Source: Erythroxylum novogranatense
Taxonomy: Eukaryota; Streptophyta; Magnoliopsida; Malpighiales; Erythroxylaceae
Length of the DNA stretch: 64,000 nucleotides
NCBI GenBank assembly: GCA_029891385.1
Contig: CM057235.1
Coordinates: 22,065,120 to 22,129,119 of the forward strand
Direction: 5' to 3'
Below, piece by piece: positions 1 through 12,700 of this stretch (position 1 is the stretch's first letter; each line of letters begins with the position of its first letter). The translations under genes and the position numbers were made by a program. A model generated the notes under the pieces. It had not been told where the DNA came from and did no database searches. It saw only the letters and a list, made by a program, of their open reading frames with translations.

Positions 1-2638
1 ATATAAGCATAAGCAGATGGAAAGTAGGGTTTAAGATATCAAACAGTCCATTCCAATTAAATACCAAACGGTCCATTCTGATATCTGTTCCTCTGTACGC
101 GTAAAATAAATCTTTTGAGTAACACAAGACCACACGCAGGCAGCTATGACATAGACATGTCAAATTAATGGCTGAGGATGGTGGAATGAGATGGATAGGA
201 TTTGGGTACCGAGGATGAAACTATCGTATGTATACCAATGCTTTTCATTACGCACGTCCTCACCACATGTTGAACTTCTTTTAATTTGGTGGAGGAGAAG
301 AAATCTAACTTGCTATACCAATAAGCCATAAAGGTTCATACGTACGTAGCAATAATATACCTACAAAACAAGGGTTAAGGAGGTAAGAACAATCACTTGA
401 AACAATCACTTGCTCAACTCCATTCAAGTATAAACTAGAAATTGCATGAAGATATCTGAAGCTCACAAGGGTTAGAAGTATTATGGAGAAAGCAATGGTG
501 GAATGGCTGCTCCCTAAACAATTTTAGGTTTAAATATTTTAATTTTATTTTTTAATATTCAATATGAAATGGCAATAAGAGGATACATGTCGGGCCAAGT
601 GTCACATAAATTTCCTAACGTGACTTGTCATGTTAATTATATTAGTAAAGGGTTAATGACGAACAATATTTTAAGTTCTAGCTAGTGTAACAAAATTAAG
701 TACATTTTTATATTTTTGTAATTTATCCTAACAAAATTAAGTGTTTTTAATTTTAAAGGATAAGAATTTAAGTGAATTAAATATCCTTCATTAAATATTT
801 ATATTTTATCATATATACTGATTTGTTTCTCATTCATCTTTATTTTGATAAATAGGGAAATATTATTTTCTTAAACATCTTAAAGAAAGTGATTTGTAGG
901 TTTTAAGTGTCAGTAATAATAATGGAACTTCTTATATTGGAATAACATAAAAACACTACGTTTAGAGCAACACTTATTCTAAACAAAAACCATATATGCA
1001 CTGAAGTAGCATGTCTAAATAAGGTCACTTCAGTTCTGTAGTCTAATAAAGCATCCTAAAGGCACATGTGTCGTATGTTTAGTAAATTCAATTAATGGCA
1101 AAAGGTTGGAACACCTTAAAAGAGAATTTCATGTGTTGTAAACAAGGAAGCCTAAAGGCTATTATAACGAGCTTTAAGTTTATAAGAGTCAACATTTACA
1201 AAGCTTAAGTTTTATATTCAAAATCTTTTACTTTCTAACAAATCTTTAAATTTTGAAATTAACAATCATGTAACTCCATACTTCAAATACTTCATATTAT
1301 TTTTAAAAAATTAAAAGTATTCTCAACTATTAATGTAATTTATAATAAGAAGTATGAGGCTAATAATTCAAATCAAATCGAATTCTATAATAATTTTAGA
1401 TTATATCATAATTACAATATTGATAAGATGCTATCAAATTCAAATTTTGTCTAATTACATAAGCATAAATAGCAACTACGACTCACAAAAAAATTATGAA
1501 ATACCAATGTGAGAATTATAAAATTAGGTTCTTTACTTAAGATATGATTTGATTATCACAACATTCTTGGATACAACCTAATATGGTTATGTCTTGGTTT
1601 TAACTGTCGTTGCTATTTTTTATATTTATTATGACCTTAAGAATGTAAAAATTTTGACAATATTATTTGGTTGTTATGTTATAATTTATCTAAACATATA
1701 AATGCTTAAGAAAGTAGTTTTGATTTTTATATTTTCCTTTAATTTTAAATTATTTTATATGCATACTTTGTAAGTATCCTTTTCTATACAATTTTGAAGG
1801 ATCTATGAAGACTTTATGTTGTTTCAATTAACTATGTTATAAATAAATAAAATCATCATATGTTAAAACTCTTAGTATTATAAATATGATAACTATTTCC
1901 ATAATGTAATTTATATGATCATGAATGCGTTAAGTTTAGTATAAGCTCAATCCTTTAAGCTTAAGCCTACTATGATAAAAGTTAGAGATATATGAAGTGA
2001 TTCTAGGCCTGAGATAAGGCATATAAGGCTAGCATATTATGATGAGTTGGAGATATTGCATGATTATGGATCTACACTTCTTCCCGAAAAACCTATAGAA
2101 CTAAATATGAAAGAGTCTTTTAATATTTGACCTTTGATGACCTAGTTAACTAAGCTTGAGAGAGAATTGCAAAATTTAGCAAGAGAGAATGACAATTATT
2201 AAGAACAATGAATATTTATATGGTTATTTGAGGGAATATAAGATGATGTTACTTATCCTTGTCTTATATAGAAGTTGAGAAACTCTTGAGTGTTTGGACT
2301 CTATTTAAACCATATGCCTAAGGGACTTAGTTCATATTTACCATCTGCCTCTCAAATTTTTATCGTATATTTGTTTTAAGGTTAAAGCTTTCACTCTAGT
2401 GTATAGTTCAGACTTGGATTTACGAGCACAATCACGAGTTAAATTAAGCTCATAACACGTGTGTTTTGAGGCTCCTATACACTTTTACCTTAAGTCTAGT
2501 AGTGAAACTTGTTATTTGATAAATTTATCCATCTATTTTCTCATTCTTATTTATTAATCTATCACATAACTAATCTATTGGCTTATTGTTTCTTCATTTA
2601 TTAATTGGTGAGTTTGTTAATTTAGAAGTATGTATACG
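1..2638. other. AT-rich intergenic DNA, no gene recognised
   Basis: This stretch is strongly AT-rich with no open frame of note on either strand and no motif of a known protein family. A short direct duplication of CAATCACTTG lies near 390-412. Around 1,970-2,260 the + strand has short stop-interrupted runs that could be very old transposon coding sequence, but I could not assign a family. Nothing else is supported. Confidence 0.6.
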
Positions 2639-3140
2639 TATAAATGGGATAACAAACTCTAAAGTGGATAGCCTTTTGGGATTTTTTAATTTAGTTTTCA
2701 AGCTTTAAAAATTTTCAATTAAGTGACCAACCTAGTATAACTTTAACAACTCGGTTTAAAATCTTCATTTTATTAGTATTTTACTGATTTGACAAACAGA
2801 ATCTTTTTGTCTATAACATGTAGGCATCGACATGAAAAATTAATTGCCAACTATTCATCACTATGACTAAAACACCTAACCTATTACCTCTTTCACACAT
2901 TGAGTTGGGTGCTTTATTCTATGTGGATGATTAGTTTGCAATTAATTATCTACATGGACTCCTAAATGACAAAAAAGATTTCGTTAGCCAAATTAAACAA
3001 TACTAAACAGAAATAACGTTTTCAACTAAGTTGCTAAGATTATAAAAGGTTGGTTATTTAATTGAAAATTTTGAATGTTTGTATACTGAATTGAAAATTC
3101 CTGAAAAGTTGGGTACTTTAGAATATGTCGTCCCATTTAT
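2639..3140. mobile_element. MITE-like element with long terminal inverted repeats
   Basis: The left end, beginning TATAAATGGGA near 2,639, pairs with the right end, which finishes TCCCATTTATA near 3,140. The inverted similarity continues inward for roughly 115-125 bp, including AAAATTTTCAATTAA at 2,708 and its complement near 3,060. The interior (about 250 bp) has no coding capacity. Long TIRs on a roughly 500-bp non-coding element suggest a non-autonomous Mutator-like MITE, but no target duplication was clear, so the superfamily is an inference. Confidence 0.55.
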
Positions 3141-3259
3141 AAAGATGTAAGTCTATTATGTTAAGAGCTTGTTTTTTTAAAATTATGTAGATTAAAAAAT
3201 ATGTAGGATGGTTGTGTTATAAGCATGTTGTTTCTTAAGTTCGTGTTGTTTTAGAAGTC

Positions 3260-3940
3260 AGTTAGTTTGACACTTTCTTTGGTATTAGGCTTGAGGTTCT
3301 TCACTTATGTTATGTTTAATGTTTTATTTATGTTAGGCTTGAGGTTCTTCACTTATGTTATGTTTAATGTTTTATTTATCATTAGGCCTAAAGTGTTTCA
3401 CTTATTGTTATGTGTATTACTTCAATGGGCATTAGGTACGAGGTGTTTCACTTGTCATTAGGTATGGGATGCTTCAAGACGACCTAGTGTTTCACTTGGT
3501 GTTAGGCCTAATGTTATGTTTGATATTAGGATTGATGTTTTGCTTGACATTAGGTATAAGTGTTCCATTTATTTTTAGGATTGAGGTGTTTCTCTTTATT
3601 AGATGTAATATAATTTTCTTGTTATTAGGCCTGATGTTTAACTTATCATTAACCCTGAGGTATTTGGCTTATCATTAGGCCTAATGCTTTATTTATAGTT
3701 AGTTTTATGTGTAATGTTACACTTAGAATTAGGCATGGTGTTTTTCTTGATGCTTAATTTATTATTTCTCAAGAGATATACTATGTCATTTTACAAGATG
3801 CTTAACATGTCATCTTACAGGGCCTTCGGTTTAAACATTTATGAGGAATTGAGCCTATTATTTTTTAGGCCTTTTATATTATGTTTTATTAGGTGTTTAG
3901 CTTACTATTTTGAAAGGTTTTTTATAATTAACTAAGTCAC
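3260..3940. repeat. Degenerate minisatellite, unit about 24 bp
   Basis: The sequence is built from imperfect repeats of a unit close to CATTAGGCTTGAGGTGTTTC followed by a short ACTTAT-like tail. The best-preserved part is an exact duplication of about 46 bp at roughly 3,285-3,377, which is two diverged units copied together. The open frames across it (for example 3,267-3,678) come from the repeat period and encode no recognisable protein. Confidence 0.65.
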
Positions 3941-4179
3941 TTTTATCATTTTTTTAGTTTTACCTTGTGAAAAGTCTTTATGAATTGAAGCTTTTAAATT
4001 GTCTATTAAAATGATTTCATATTAAATATGATGTATTAACTTAAGAAGTGTTAAGTATATATTCATTCAGTTAGTGTTTATTAATGAATGGTGTTGACAA
4101 TTATATATATTTAGGACCTCAAATTCATCTAATTGTTTAAGTTTATATATTTTAGTTTTGATAATGTCCTTTAATTTGC

Positions 4180-5760
4180 TTCTATAGAATTATTGATTTA
4201 CATTGTGAATGATACAAGAAAGCATGAGGTTTGCTCCTAATGTGATTTCTAATGGATATGTTATGTGTGTGTTTAGATATAGATGCTTCATGTTCATATA
4301 GGCATTGTATCCTTACTATATAAATGCTTTCCTTTGATAAAAATGGTTTTAGTTTTGGAAGCATTCTCATGACTGTATCCAATTCCATGCCTATTATTAG
4401 AACTCTTTTAGGTTCCTAACATGTTTTTTATTTTCTTACTTCCTTTATCAAATTTGGACAAGGATTTCTTAAGAGATTCAACTTCCTTTTTCAATTCCTC
4501 ATTCTCAGGCTTTAAACTCTGTAATTTATGATTATCTATTTTGGTTACACTTTTAGAAGCCCTGATGCTATACAATTCAATTGTTAACTTTTCATTTTTA
4601 CTCATATATGCATCTAGATTCTTTTAAGCTTATTTGAGTATAGAGGATGACTTTTTCTTTTTCATGTTTATAATTTTAAAACTCTCAATAAGTTTATCAT
4701 ATGCCAAATCAATATCACTATTATCACTATCATATGATTTAGAGTTGGAGAGTACCTCATCATTATCTTTTTCCATGAAACACATGTGAGATACATCTCC
4801 TTTTGAATTTTCACTTTCAGAGTTGCTTGTATCATACTGTGTGGATGTTTTGAGTGCCTTTTTTTTGCCTTTATCCCTCTTATCCTTCTTGTTTTTTTTT
4901 TTTGTTCCATATTTGTCACTTCCTTTAAGGAGAGGACATTAAGACTTTATTTTTATGGGTTTCTTGTATTTAAAATAAATAATATTGCTTGATTTGCATT
5001 TTGAGTCTATCTTATCACTTTTGTAGGCCCTTCTTCTTAAGGAGTTCTTTTTCAAGAATTTCTTCAATTTTCTTGTGACTAGAACAATATCTTCTTCATC
5101 ATTTGATGCTTTCTTTGATACTTTGAATGCTAAATTCTTTTTCTTTGTAAGTGTCTTTTCTTATTGTATCTTTTTGAGTCTCATTTTATATGTAAGAAGT
5201 GATCTAATAAGCTTCTCTAATGGTAAAGTTATTAGGTCCTTGGCTTCTTGTATGACCATCACTTTAGCTTCCCATGTTTTTGGTAATCACCTAAGCAACT
5301 TTCTCACCATTTTAATGTTGGCCTAGGTCTTACTAAGACCTTTAAGTGCATTAATAATATCAATTAATCCAATATACATGTTAGAAATGCTTTCATCAGG
5401 TTTCAATTAGAGTAATTCATATTTATGAGTTAACATGCTAACTTTGTTTTCCTTAACTTGATTTCTTCCTTTATGAGTAACTTTTAGTCTCGATTTCTTC
5501 CTTTATGAGTAACTTTTAGTCTATGCCTAATTTTGTAAGCTATTTCACACATAAATATTCTATTGAATTTAGTTCTTTATAATGCATAAAGCAAAATGTT
5601 GATAACTTTACTGTTAAAGGATATTAATCTTTAGCGTTAAAGATCTCATTCGTCTTTCATTTTCTATCAATTATAATTTTAGCAGGAGCATATCGACCAC
5701 TTGAAACAATTTTCCATAAATTGACATTTTCAACCAACAAGAAATTTTTCATTCTTATTT
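4180..5760 (-). pseudogene. Copia gag remnant (UBN2-type gag)
   Basis: Minus-strand fragments in several frames match the order of a plant Copia gag. At 5,330-5,100 there is a UBN2-like stretch with the motif LPKTWEAKV. Near 5,000-4,920 is a damaged zinc knuckle of which only YKKP and the final CPLLKGS part survive. At 4,605-4,408 a 65-residue frame is a Lys/Glu/Leu-rich coiled coil ending SLSKFDKGSKKIKNMLGT, typical of the gag C-terminal half. Stops and frameshifts separate the pieces, so no functional protein is expected. The family assignment rests on remembered motifs. Confidence 0.6.
5460..5522. repeat. Tandem duplication of a 32-bp unit
   Basis: The sequence beginning GATTTCTTCCTTTATGAGTA is present twice in direct succession (about 5,460-5,491 and 5,492-5,522) inside the gag remnant. 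It is a local duplication that arose after the element decayed, or a replication slip. Confidence 0.8.
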
Positions 5761-5910
5761 TTTAATAAAAAGTAGTCATTTCCATTAAAGAAAGGGACTC
5801 TACAAATGTTTTAACCCTTTTGGTTAAAAGGTGACGAAGATGCTCCTAAGCATACCATTATGATCTTTTCTACAAGATTTCGTTAGAAATATTAGCCTAA
5901 TAGACCTACT

Positions 5911-5919
5911 ATGATACCA
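5911..5919 (-). other. Primer-binding-site remnant (initiator-Met tRNA)
   Basis: On the minus strand the sequence reads TGGTATCAT, close to the TGGTATCAGAGC primer site used by most plant LTR retrotransposons. It lies just inside the LTR-like region and before gag, the expected position. Confidence 0.55.
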
Positions 5920-6580
5920 CTTATTATTTCCTAATGGCACCCAAGAGGGGGTGAATTAGGTGAATTCAAGATTTTGACCCAAATTTATAATCTTAAGAAA
6001 AGTGTCTCAAATTTATAACAAATTCAATAATGAAATAAAAAGTAAATGAATTAAATCATAAAATAAAGAGTGAGGGAAGAGAAACGCAAATCGATTTATA
6101 GTGGTTCGAAAACAATCTTTGCCAACGTCCATTTTTAGGACTCATCTTGGATTTTGTTACAATTCTTTTATTAAGGCGAATGATACCTTTTGTACAATCT
6201 TTTATTTTAGTAAAGAAGAATCTCGTTTTCATTTTTTTAAGTGAAAAAGAGCCTCAAATCACTTTTGATTGCCTCACTATACTGCTCTCTAACCAATAAA
6301 TAACTTATAACTCAAAAATTGCTCATTTAGATACTTTGATAATTACAAAAGGCTCACATACTTAAAATAAGAAAATGAATAGTTGAATGCTCAAATAATT
6401 GAAAATACATAGAAATATGTGTATAGAACACTTAAGCTTGTTGATGATAAAATAATATGAAAATAATTATTTATAGTGTTTTAGGATCCATTACAACGAC
6501 TATATTTGACTCACTAATCAATCAATAAAACATAGTGGTTGACTAGTATATACTAAAAGCTTTAAATTTACTAGTGTTGG

Positions 6581-6583
<3 letters not shown>

Positions 6584-6619
<36 letters not shown>
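6584..6619. repeat. (AT)n microsatellite
   Basis: About 18 uninterrupted AT dinucleotides inside the old Copia LTR-like region. Confidence 0.95.
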
Positions 6620-6620
<1 letters not shown>

Positions 6621-7100
6621 ATCGACCAATATGGAACATCTATCAATCAATACATTAACCAATGTTGCTATAAATGTAGGTACATCAAATTTAATAACTT
6701 TAACTTATATTGGTCAACTACTAACCTATATAAGTTGACCAATCACCCAAAAAATAAATTTTTATCAACTTCAATTGCTCAAACTAATTTTTTTTATGCA
6801 AATATAATTAAAATACTTTCCAAAATATTTTCTAAAGATTATTTGAGTGATCAAGAGGCTTTTATATTAAAATCAAAAGCTTCAATACCTCTAAATAAAA
6901 GTAAAGACTCATACAATGAAGTAAAATGAATGATTATATATAATGAGTCTTTGGCATCATCAAATTAATACAGTGAGCTTACAAATAATAATACAAAATG
7001 TGAATGAACCTTGATGAGCTTGGATGTTTCTCTTGACTTGGTCTTGATCTTCAAAATTACTAACATCATTTTTTCTGTTATAATCCTTTAATACGGTAAA

Positions 7101-8179
7101 ATTATGTTCTGATATCCTTCTCAACAACAATGTTAAAACTCGTTAATAATACTTATGTTTTTGTTATCATCAAGACCTTGATTGGATCCTTCCGTGGTTC
7201 AATAGCCTCAAACTTCTTATGTGCACAATATGTAAGGCTATTCCTATTTGTAACGAGGTTTGTGTTTTGATAGTTACTCTAAGATATATTTTTTTACATT
7301 CATGTTTATGTATTTTTATTCCCTTACCTGAACTTCCTCAAGGATACGAGCTATATCCATTTAAAATGATCTCTATAATAATGGTTGGTGGCTTTTTAGT
7401 CCCTTCTCAAAAGTGATGAATGTTATGTGTTAAGATGGGGTATTTGTGTAACCTTAAAGTTAAATAATCATCTTTTGATATCTCTTCACCTTTGTATGAA
7501 TTTGAATAAGGCCATTAATCTCGTGGCATGCGATTGTTTCTTGCAAAGTATTAAACTATTTGAAACTTGTTAGTCATGCCAAGAAGAAGTATCCGGTACC
7601 AATCTCTAGTCGAGCACATCAAAATGGATGAGAATAAGGTCCATTACCAGGAGGCGTAAACGGAAACTCCCCGGTTCTAAGGGGGAACTCAAAACTCTCT
7701 CCCCCAAAATCACATCCCCCACCCGCTCCGTTAGCCGTTTTGGCGGTAACAGGTAAATCCCTGTTCTGACGCCGGCGGAACCGGTCACCTCCTTTCACTA
7801 TACCCTAACTACCCTTATCTTTTAACCGGAATGCGTGGATACGAGCACCAATCACGGAGGGGAGAACTGAGGGCGTTCTGACTTGTGAGTTTGAGAGCGT
7901 GTGGATCCCACATTTCCATGGGGACAGTTAAAAAGAGAAGACAGACAGTTTTCCTGGAATCAGTTGTCAAAGGTGACAGGTGGCAACCATGCAAGGACTA
8001 ATACTTACTTCAGGTCTACTGTAAGCTCAGATTTAGTAAACGGCATCAGTATTATTATTATACAGTTCCGGAAATATTTGCCGCAACGGAGGAACAAACC
8101 TGGAAATGTTTGAATATCCAGTTATTTTAGATTTCAACAATTATGTACAGATGATGCCATCCCATCCCGTATACATAAA

Positions 8180-8210
<31 letters not shown>

Positions 8211-8360
8211 AGATTAGTGGGAGAATCGGTGTTTGATTTGAACTAAAGACAAGGCGCCCTTTAAAGCTATCCCTTCTGTCGTTTCTGCAGAAGTAAAAGA
8301 GAAGTGTAAAACAGGATACATAAAACAAATTTATAAAGGAATTCAGAAGACGGAGAATAG
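7101..8360. other. Intergenic and upstream region of the zinc-finger gene
   Basis: No gene is recognised. From about 7,640 to 7,880 the base composition shifts to much higher GC, with C-rich runs and CpGs, unlike the surrounding AT-rich DNA. This fits a promoter-proximal region of the downstream + strand gene. An AT microsatellite lies at 8,188-8,211. The short open frames here match no family I know. Confidence 0.45.
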
Positions 8361-8362
8361 AC

Positions 8363-8385
8363 ATATATATATATATATATAAAGA
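8363..8385 (+). promoter_or_regulatory. Possible TATA box of the zinc-finger gene
   Basis: An AT repeat ends in TATATATAAAG, a good plant TATA box, about 45 bp before the first plausible leader ATG at 8,430. Because it lies inside a dinucleotide repeat it may be fortuitous. The transcription start is not known from sequence alone. Confidence 0.35.
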
Positions 8386-8389
8386 TAGA

Positions 8390-9791
8390 GAGAAGACAAG
8401 TGCACAGAGTTATCAATCAAGCTTTTGCCATGGAGGACGTTCTTATTGAGGCCTTGCTTTGGTTTGTCTAACTTGGGTTCTTCTTCTTTGTCAGACTTTG
8501 GTGGGTATCTTAGATCTTTGCTTTGCTTAAACAAATTTCTCTTCTTTTCTTCTTTCCGGCCCCTTCTAATGCTCAACCTCTGTCAATTTTTTTTTTCTTT
8601 TTTCCTTCTTCTTCCCTTCAAAAAGTCCCAGAAACCCCAAGCTTCAGGTGTTAAAAAGAATGGCTACACCTTCTCCTTTCGTTTATACTTCTCATGCTTT
8701 GTGGACAGGCCGCTGCCATGTTTTTTCTCTTCCTTCTTTTAATTTCAATTCTGTCTTCAATATGGTTTTAACTCCTTACTGGACTGATTTGCTTTTCTTT
8801 TCCTAAATATGACGGCTTTCTGTGCCTGAACAGCGACCTCGAGCAAAAAGCTAGTTTTCTCGAATTTTCAGCTAATTTTTGTACTGGAAAATTTCTCTGA
8901 ATTCGGACATGAGTTTGTCTGAAACTTGGCCAAAGCAATGATCATTGTTTGTTTAAGATATTTAGTTCTAGTGAAAGATTTTCACTTTTTCTCCTCCATT
9001 TTGCGTTTGTTGGGGAAAATTGGAGGTTTTTTCTTTTAGAAAATGAAAATGAGCGAAGAGATGCAGCATATTTGTCCATTTCTTGTAGTAGCCATCAAAA
9101 TTGTGATTGGCTGTTGGCCTGGAATTCATAAGTGCGTAACCATCTTTTCTTGAGTTTGAAATTGCAATACCTCGTGTTTGTCTGTGAGAAAGCTAGTTTA
9201 TGTTCCCTTCTCCACTATTCTTAAAATGCTACAGTATTCTGGTCTAGTTTACTAGCTTTTTTTTCTGCCAAGACGGCAATTCCTTGATGATTTTGACCGA
9301 CTCTTGCTTCCATTTCCTTGATAAACTTATAAAACAGAAGAAAAAAAATCACTACAACTCTATCCTCTTGACTCTACTGCTGAAGTGCTAATTCTCCTAG
9401 TTTTATTCGTTGGTTGAATTTGGCCTTCCCCCCATCAATTTCTTCTCTTCTTCTTCTTGTTTATTTTTAATTCTTTCTGAGCATGTTGTTCAGATCCGTT
9501 CCCTTTTCGGGTTACTTACTACGGCTATGTTGGTTTACTACGGTAGCTGCTAAGCTTTTTATTGGCGACGTAAATATTCTGAAAGAAAAGGGAAATGTCA
9601 ATGTCTTAACGAACGCTTTCTCTTATATAAGTTTTCTTCTTTGCAGAATATCCTGTTTTGGTATATGTGCGTAACCTCTTCGGGTCTGTTAGATTTGCTT
9701 ACTTTAATTAGTGGTTATTGAAGAATTATACTTTTCTCTGTCCTTTCAATGGAACCTTGATTTGCAACATTCACAGGCTTGAGAAGCCAAG
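8390..9791 (+). other. Long 5' leader with probable intron, zinc-finger gene
   Basis: Between the TATA-like site and the start codon at 9,792 there are about 1.4 kb with no conserved coding frame. The sequence is rich in pyrimidine tracts. A good acceptor (ACATTCACAG, ending 9,777) lies just before the start codon, so most of this span is probably a 5'UTR intron. The donor could not be fixed; GTGGGT near 8,500 is one candidate. A 13-codon upstream ORF starts at 8,430. Confidence 0.45.
8430..8471 (+). CDS. Upstream ORF of 13 codons in the leader
   Basis: An ATG in a strong plant context (GCCATGG) opens a frame encoding MEDVLIEALLWFV and stops at 8,471, about 1.3 kb (or one intron) before the main start. 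If it is in the mature leader it could reduce translation of the zinc-finger protein. Whether it is transcribed depends on the unproven start site. No homolog is known to me. Confidence 0.3.
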   Translation: MEDVLIEALLWFV

Positions 9792-12700
9792 ATGGATTTT
9801 ACAGAGTCCACAAAAGTTGTCTACAATAGAATTCAGAAGCTTGAGCCTGAAAACGTCTCTAAGATTATTGGCTATCTTCTTCTTCAAGACCATGGTGAAC
9901 GAGAAATGATTAGGCTAGCATTTAGCCCGGACAACTTGATTTATTCATTGATTAAAAAAGCTAAAGCTGATCTTGGCCTTAACAAACCAACAGTTTCTTC
10001 GCCAATCTCGCCATCACAGGTGAATGTGGCACCAGTTTCTGATGTGCAACTACAGGTGACTCCCTATTTGCCGGCCGCATCACGGTCCATCTCGTCTCCA
10101 GCAATGTTTAGGGCAGTCAGTTCTTATTGGAATGCTCAAGTTACTAGCGAGCAGCAACAAGTCCACAACTGCGAATTTGGTCCAGCTGGTGAAGACTTTC
10201 AAAATCAATTGCAGTTCCTGACATTGGATGATCAGTTAGAGTTTGTTAATTCCGTAAATTCTGAGTTTTCTAGCAATTACGTTTACCCAGAACCGGCTTT
10301 AAGACCAAGAACAAGTAGAAGGTCTCCAAGTCTACCTGAGTTTCCTGTTAAGATTTGCCATTACTTCACCAAAGGGTTTTGCAAGCATGGAAGCAACTGT
10401 AGGTATTTCCATGGCTATCCAATGACAGAATTTTTCTCTCAAAATTTCAGCCCAAATTCAAATGAAAATTTAAACGAAGAACAAATTGTATCTCCTGGGA
10501 CTCTTGAAAAGCTAGAATTAGAGTTGACTCAACTTCTGAAATCAAGAAGAGGAATGCCCGTTTCAATTGCCTCTTTGCCCATGTTATATTATGAGAAGTA
10601 TGGGAGGACCCTTCAAGCCGAGGGGTATCTTACAGAGAGCCAGAGACATGGTAAGGCTGGTTATAGTCTGACAAAGCTTTTAGCTCGGTTGAAGAACAGC
10701 ATTCGTCTTATTGATAGGTGCAGGACGGGCATATCCTTTGTGTATTATCTTCCATTTCTCAACTTATTTGATTTAATGTGTCAAATTTTGTTACTTGTTG
10801 GAGACAGGCCACATGGGCAGCATTCAGTGATATTGGCTGAAGATGTTCCCAAGTACTTGGAGTATGGTGGTGATAGAAATGATCCTGGAGGAATTGTTGC
10901 TGGTTCCAGACAGATCTATCTTACCTTTCCTGCTGAAAGTACCTTCACAGAGCAGGACGTTTCCAATTATTTCAGGTAACTTAAAATGAGTGCTTTGATA
11001 GATTATTAGCTTTTGCTTTCAAAGCATGCTTTTATTTGTTATTTCTCTACTTTTGTAGCAAATTTGGTCCTGTTCAAGATGTTAGGATCCCATGCCAACA
11101 GAAGAGAATGTTTGGATTTGTCACTTTTGTGTTTACGGAGACAGTCAGGCAAATATTAGTGAAGGGGAATCCTCATTTTGTTTGCGGGGCTCGTGTTCTA
11201 GTAAAACCATACCGTGAAAAGTCAAGACTTGTTGACAGGTAAAATTTTTCTGCTTATGGAAGGATGTTGTCACATGATTTCTTACTAGAATGTGGTAGAT
11301 CCTAGCTGTGTTGGTTAAACATCTTATCTTCAGGTTTGAATTGTTGTTGGTGTAAGATATATTGTTTGACTGAAATGATGCAAAGATTCTGAAATCATCA
11401 CCCTGACATGCATAGATTCTTATCACTTCACATTATTTGGATTCTGTCTTTAGTGTTATTGAAGGGGCCAGGGATCTTTTTTGAAATTGTTTTCCCTCTA
11501 CAAAAGTTAGTCTCTTGTGGTTTACCTGGTGGAATTGATAAATTGTGATATTTATTATAATGATCTTTCTCTGAACTAGTTCCGTTCAGTGAATAAAGAT
11601 CCAACTTGGGCCTAATCTTACAGACCCTTAAAATCCTCCCTGCAAGTAATTGGAGCCCTAGGAATTGTAGAACCAGGTACCTGTGCTAGCCTTTGAGGTT
11701 TTGTATTGGTATGTAGAGTAGAATAGTTCCACCTTGAATCAGTTACTCCTTGTTCTCTTAGACATTGTTTGATACCTTTTTTTTACTTGGAATCATCAAA
11801 CGTTAACAAGACTTGGCATCATCTGGCTCGTGTTCTTTTTATCAACTAACGTTGATGCTTGCTTTATGTAGTTATCCAACTTTCAGAAAATTGAACACTG
11901 AGTGCTACTGTTGCATGTTTTTCAAAAAAAAATTTCCATTTATACAAGTGATCAAGGGGTTTTTTGAGTGAAAATGAAATCTTTAAAACCAATAGCATAG
12001 GCCTGTTTTTTATTTATGAATGTTGGTTTCATCTCCTTTGCATTAGAAGTCTGCATTAGCAACATCTTGGTCAGAATGTTGGTGCCATCTTCTATGCATT
12101 TAGAAGTCTGGATTGCAACGTCTTGGTCACACCAAAGCAAAAGATTACATAGTTGCTGCTGCATTAAAGTTTCTCATATGTTTTACAAGGAATCTATGTT
12201 AGATACTGGAATTTATTGTTCAGTAACTTTTTTTCTCGAGTAGGAAATATTCAGAAAAATTGCAACCCCAAATTCAGTATGGCTCTCACTATACAGATGG
12301 AGATTCCGAGATTCACTCAATCTCTGGTGAGTAACAAATAAATTCTTCTTCCCACTTTCTTTTACTTTACGTTGGTGTCAAATTCATATTGCTAAATAGT
12401 GGCAATTGTTTTTATTGTCCATGTGAATAGTATCGAGGGCTTGCGAAAGTTCAAGGTTGTTCAGGAAACAGCTTGCTGAGGAACATGAACAGGCACTTGA
12501 ATTTGAGAGAAGGCGTCTCTCAGAGCTGCAGTTACCACCTAAGCCCCTGAATCATCACTCTTATTTTGGCTACTCAATGGATGTGTTGAAGCTCTCAGAA
12601 GGTCTGGAGTGTACTTTTTTTTTTTTCTTTCTTAAATTTTTGACACATGGGAGTCTAGTGCTTCTGCAACTAACGTTTGGTGGTCCATGCAATGCAACTG

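Larger units (their letters stand above)
4180..7100 (-). mobile_element. Decayed Copia retrotransposon, 5' LTR and gag part
   Basis: Read on the minus strand, the order is an LTR-like region (about 7,100 to 5,925), a primer-binding site at 5,911-5,919, then a broken gag reading frame to about 4,180. The LTR begins on the + strand with the CACCCAAGAGGGGGTGAATT motif (5,938-5,957) that is common at LTR ends of plant Copia elements. Protease, integrase and reverse transcriptase are not found to the left, so the element is truncated. The outer LTR boundary is uncertain. Confidence 0.6.

Noticed and set aside
8425..8742. A 105-codon + strand frame upstream of the zinc-finger gene
   Set aside because: It spans pyrimidine-rich leader/intron sequence, has no domain and is Ser/Phe/Leu-rich because of the T/C composition.
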